Part shown: positions 8,706 to 8,752 of the stretch, in pieces | Layout: each line of letters begins with the position of its first letter | Position numbering within the stretch: position 1 is the first letter of the stretch | Assembly: GCA_021847165.1 (NCBI GenBank) | Contig: JAJZUH010000081.1 | Coordinates: forward strand, 1 to 8,752 | Length of the DNA: 8,752 nt | Direction: 5' to 3' | Source: Pseudomonadota bacterium | GTDB taxonomy: Bacteria > Pseudomonadota > Gammaproteobacteria > Burkholderiales > Gallionellaceae | The notes under the pieces: generated by a model | What the model was told of the DNA's origin: nothing | Databases searched by the model: none | Seen by the model: the letters and a program-made list of their open reading frames with translations, nothing else | Position numbers and translations under genes: made by a program

Positions 8706-8752
8706 GAGCGACCTATAAATTGATCCCCGATAAAGAAGACGGCGGGGCAACA
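8706..8752 (-). promoter_or_regulatory. gyrA 5' leader with Shine-Dalgarno (truncated by window edge)
   Basis: These 47 bases precede the gyrA ATG. On the minus strand AGG at 8714-8712 sits six bases before the ATG, a reasonable ribosome binding site that supports the chosen start. An AT-rich patch (TTTATA, 8719-8714) directly overlaps it, but I find no -35 partner at normal spacing, so I do not call a promoter. The promoter of the operon is probably to the right of the window. Confidence 0.5.

Noticed and set aside
8725..8747. Short inverted repeat CCCCG / CGGGG with a 13-base loop in the gyrA leader, considered as a terminator or regulatory hairpin
   Set aside because: A 5-bp stem with a large loop is weak, no T-run follows, and the sequence is cut off by the window edge. 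It could easily arise by chance in GC-rich DNA.
8706..8752. Possible gyrA promoter using TTGCCC and TTTATA in the leader
   Set aside because: The spacing between the two boxes is about 25 bases, far from the usual 17, and the second box overlaps the ribosome binding site.

Overview
The window looks like a piece of a betaproteobacterial chromosome with moderately high GC. The gene order and protein types resemble the Nitrosomonadales/Gallionellaceae part of that class, but this is inference from gene order and remembered family sequences, not from a search. All seven genes are on the minus strand, so transcription runs from the right end of the window to the left. There are no RNA genes, mobile elements, CRISPR arrays, long repeats or intergenic stretches.

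In transcription order the genes are: gyrA (DNA gyrase subunit A, complete), serC (phosphoserine aminotransferase), pheA (chorismate mutase-prephenate dehydratase with ACT domain), a hisC-like aminotransferase, a type I-beta DAHP synthase with an N-terminal ferredoxin-like regulatory domain, tyrA (monofunctional prephenate/arogenate dehydrogenase) and aroA (EPSP synthase). aroA runs off the left edge at residue 317, just before its expected catalytic aspartate. Junctions are very tight: 0, 5 and 24 bp, a 4-base ATGA overlap, then 4 and 17 bp. There is no room between genes for a terminator, leader-peptide attenuator or separate intergenic promoter, so this reads as one cotranscribed and partly translationally coupled unit.

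The pathway logic is coherent. DAHP synthase commits carbon to the shikimate pathway, and AroA makes the precursor of chorismate. The mutase domain of PheA makes prephenate. PheA's dehydratase and TyrA send it towards phenylalanine and tyrosine. The HisC-like enzyme and SerC are PLP aminotransferases, for aromatic keto acids (and/or histidinol phosphate) and for serine/pyridoxal phosphate synthesis. This is a version of the known serC-pheA-hisC-tyrA-aroA supraoperon, with a DAHP synthase gene between hisC and tyrA and with gyrA directly at the head.

I found no convincing undescribed system. The points worth a second look are modest: the inserted DAHP synthase and a substitution at its presumed tyrosine site, the GyrA acidic tail doubling as the serC ribosome binding site, two genes with no clear Shine-Dalgarno sequence, and Thr at GyrA position 83.
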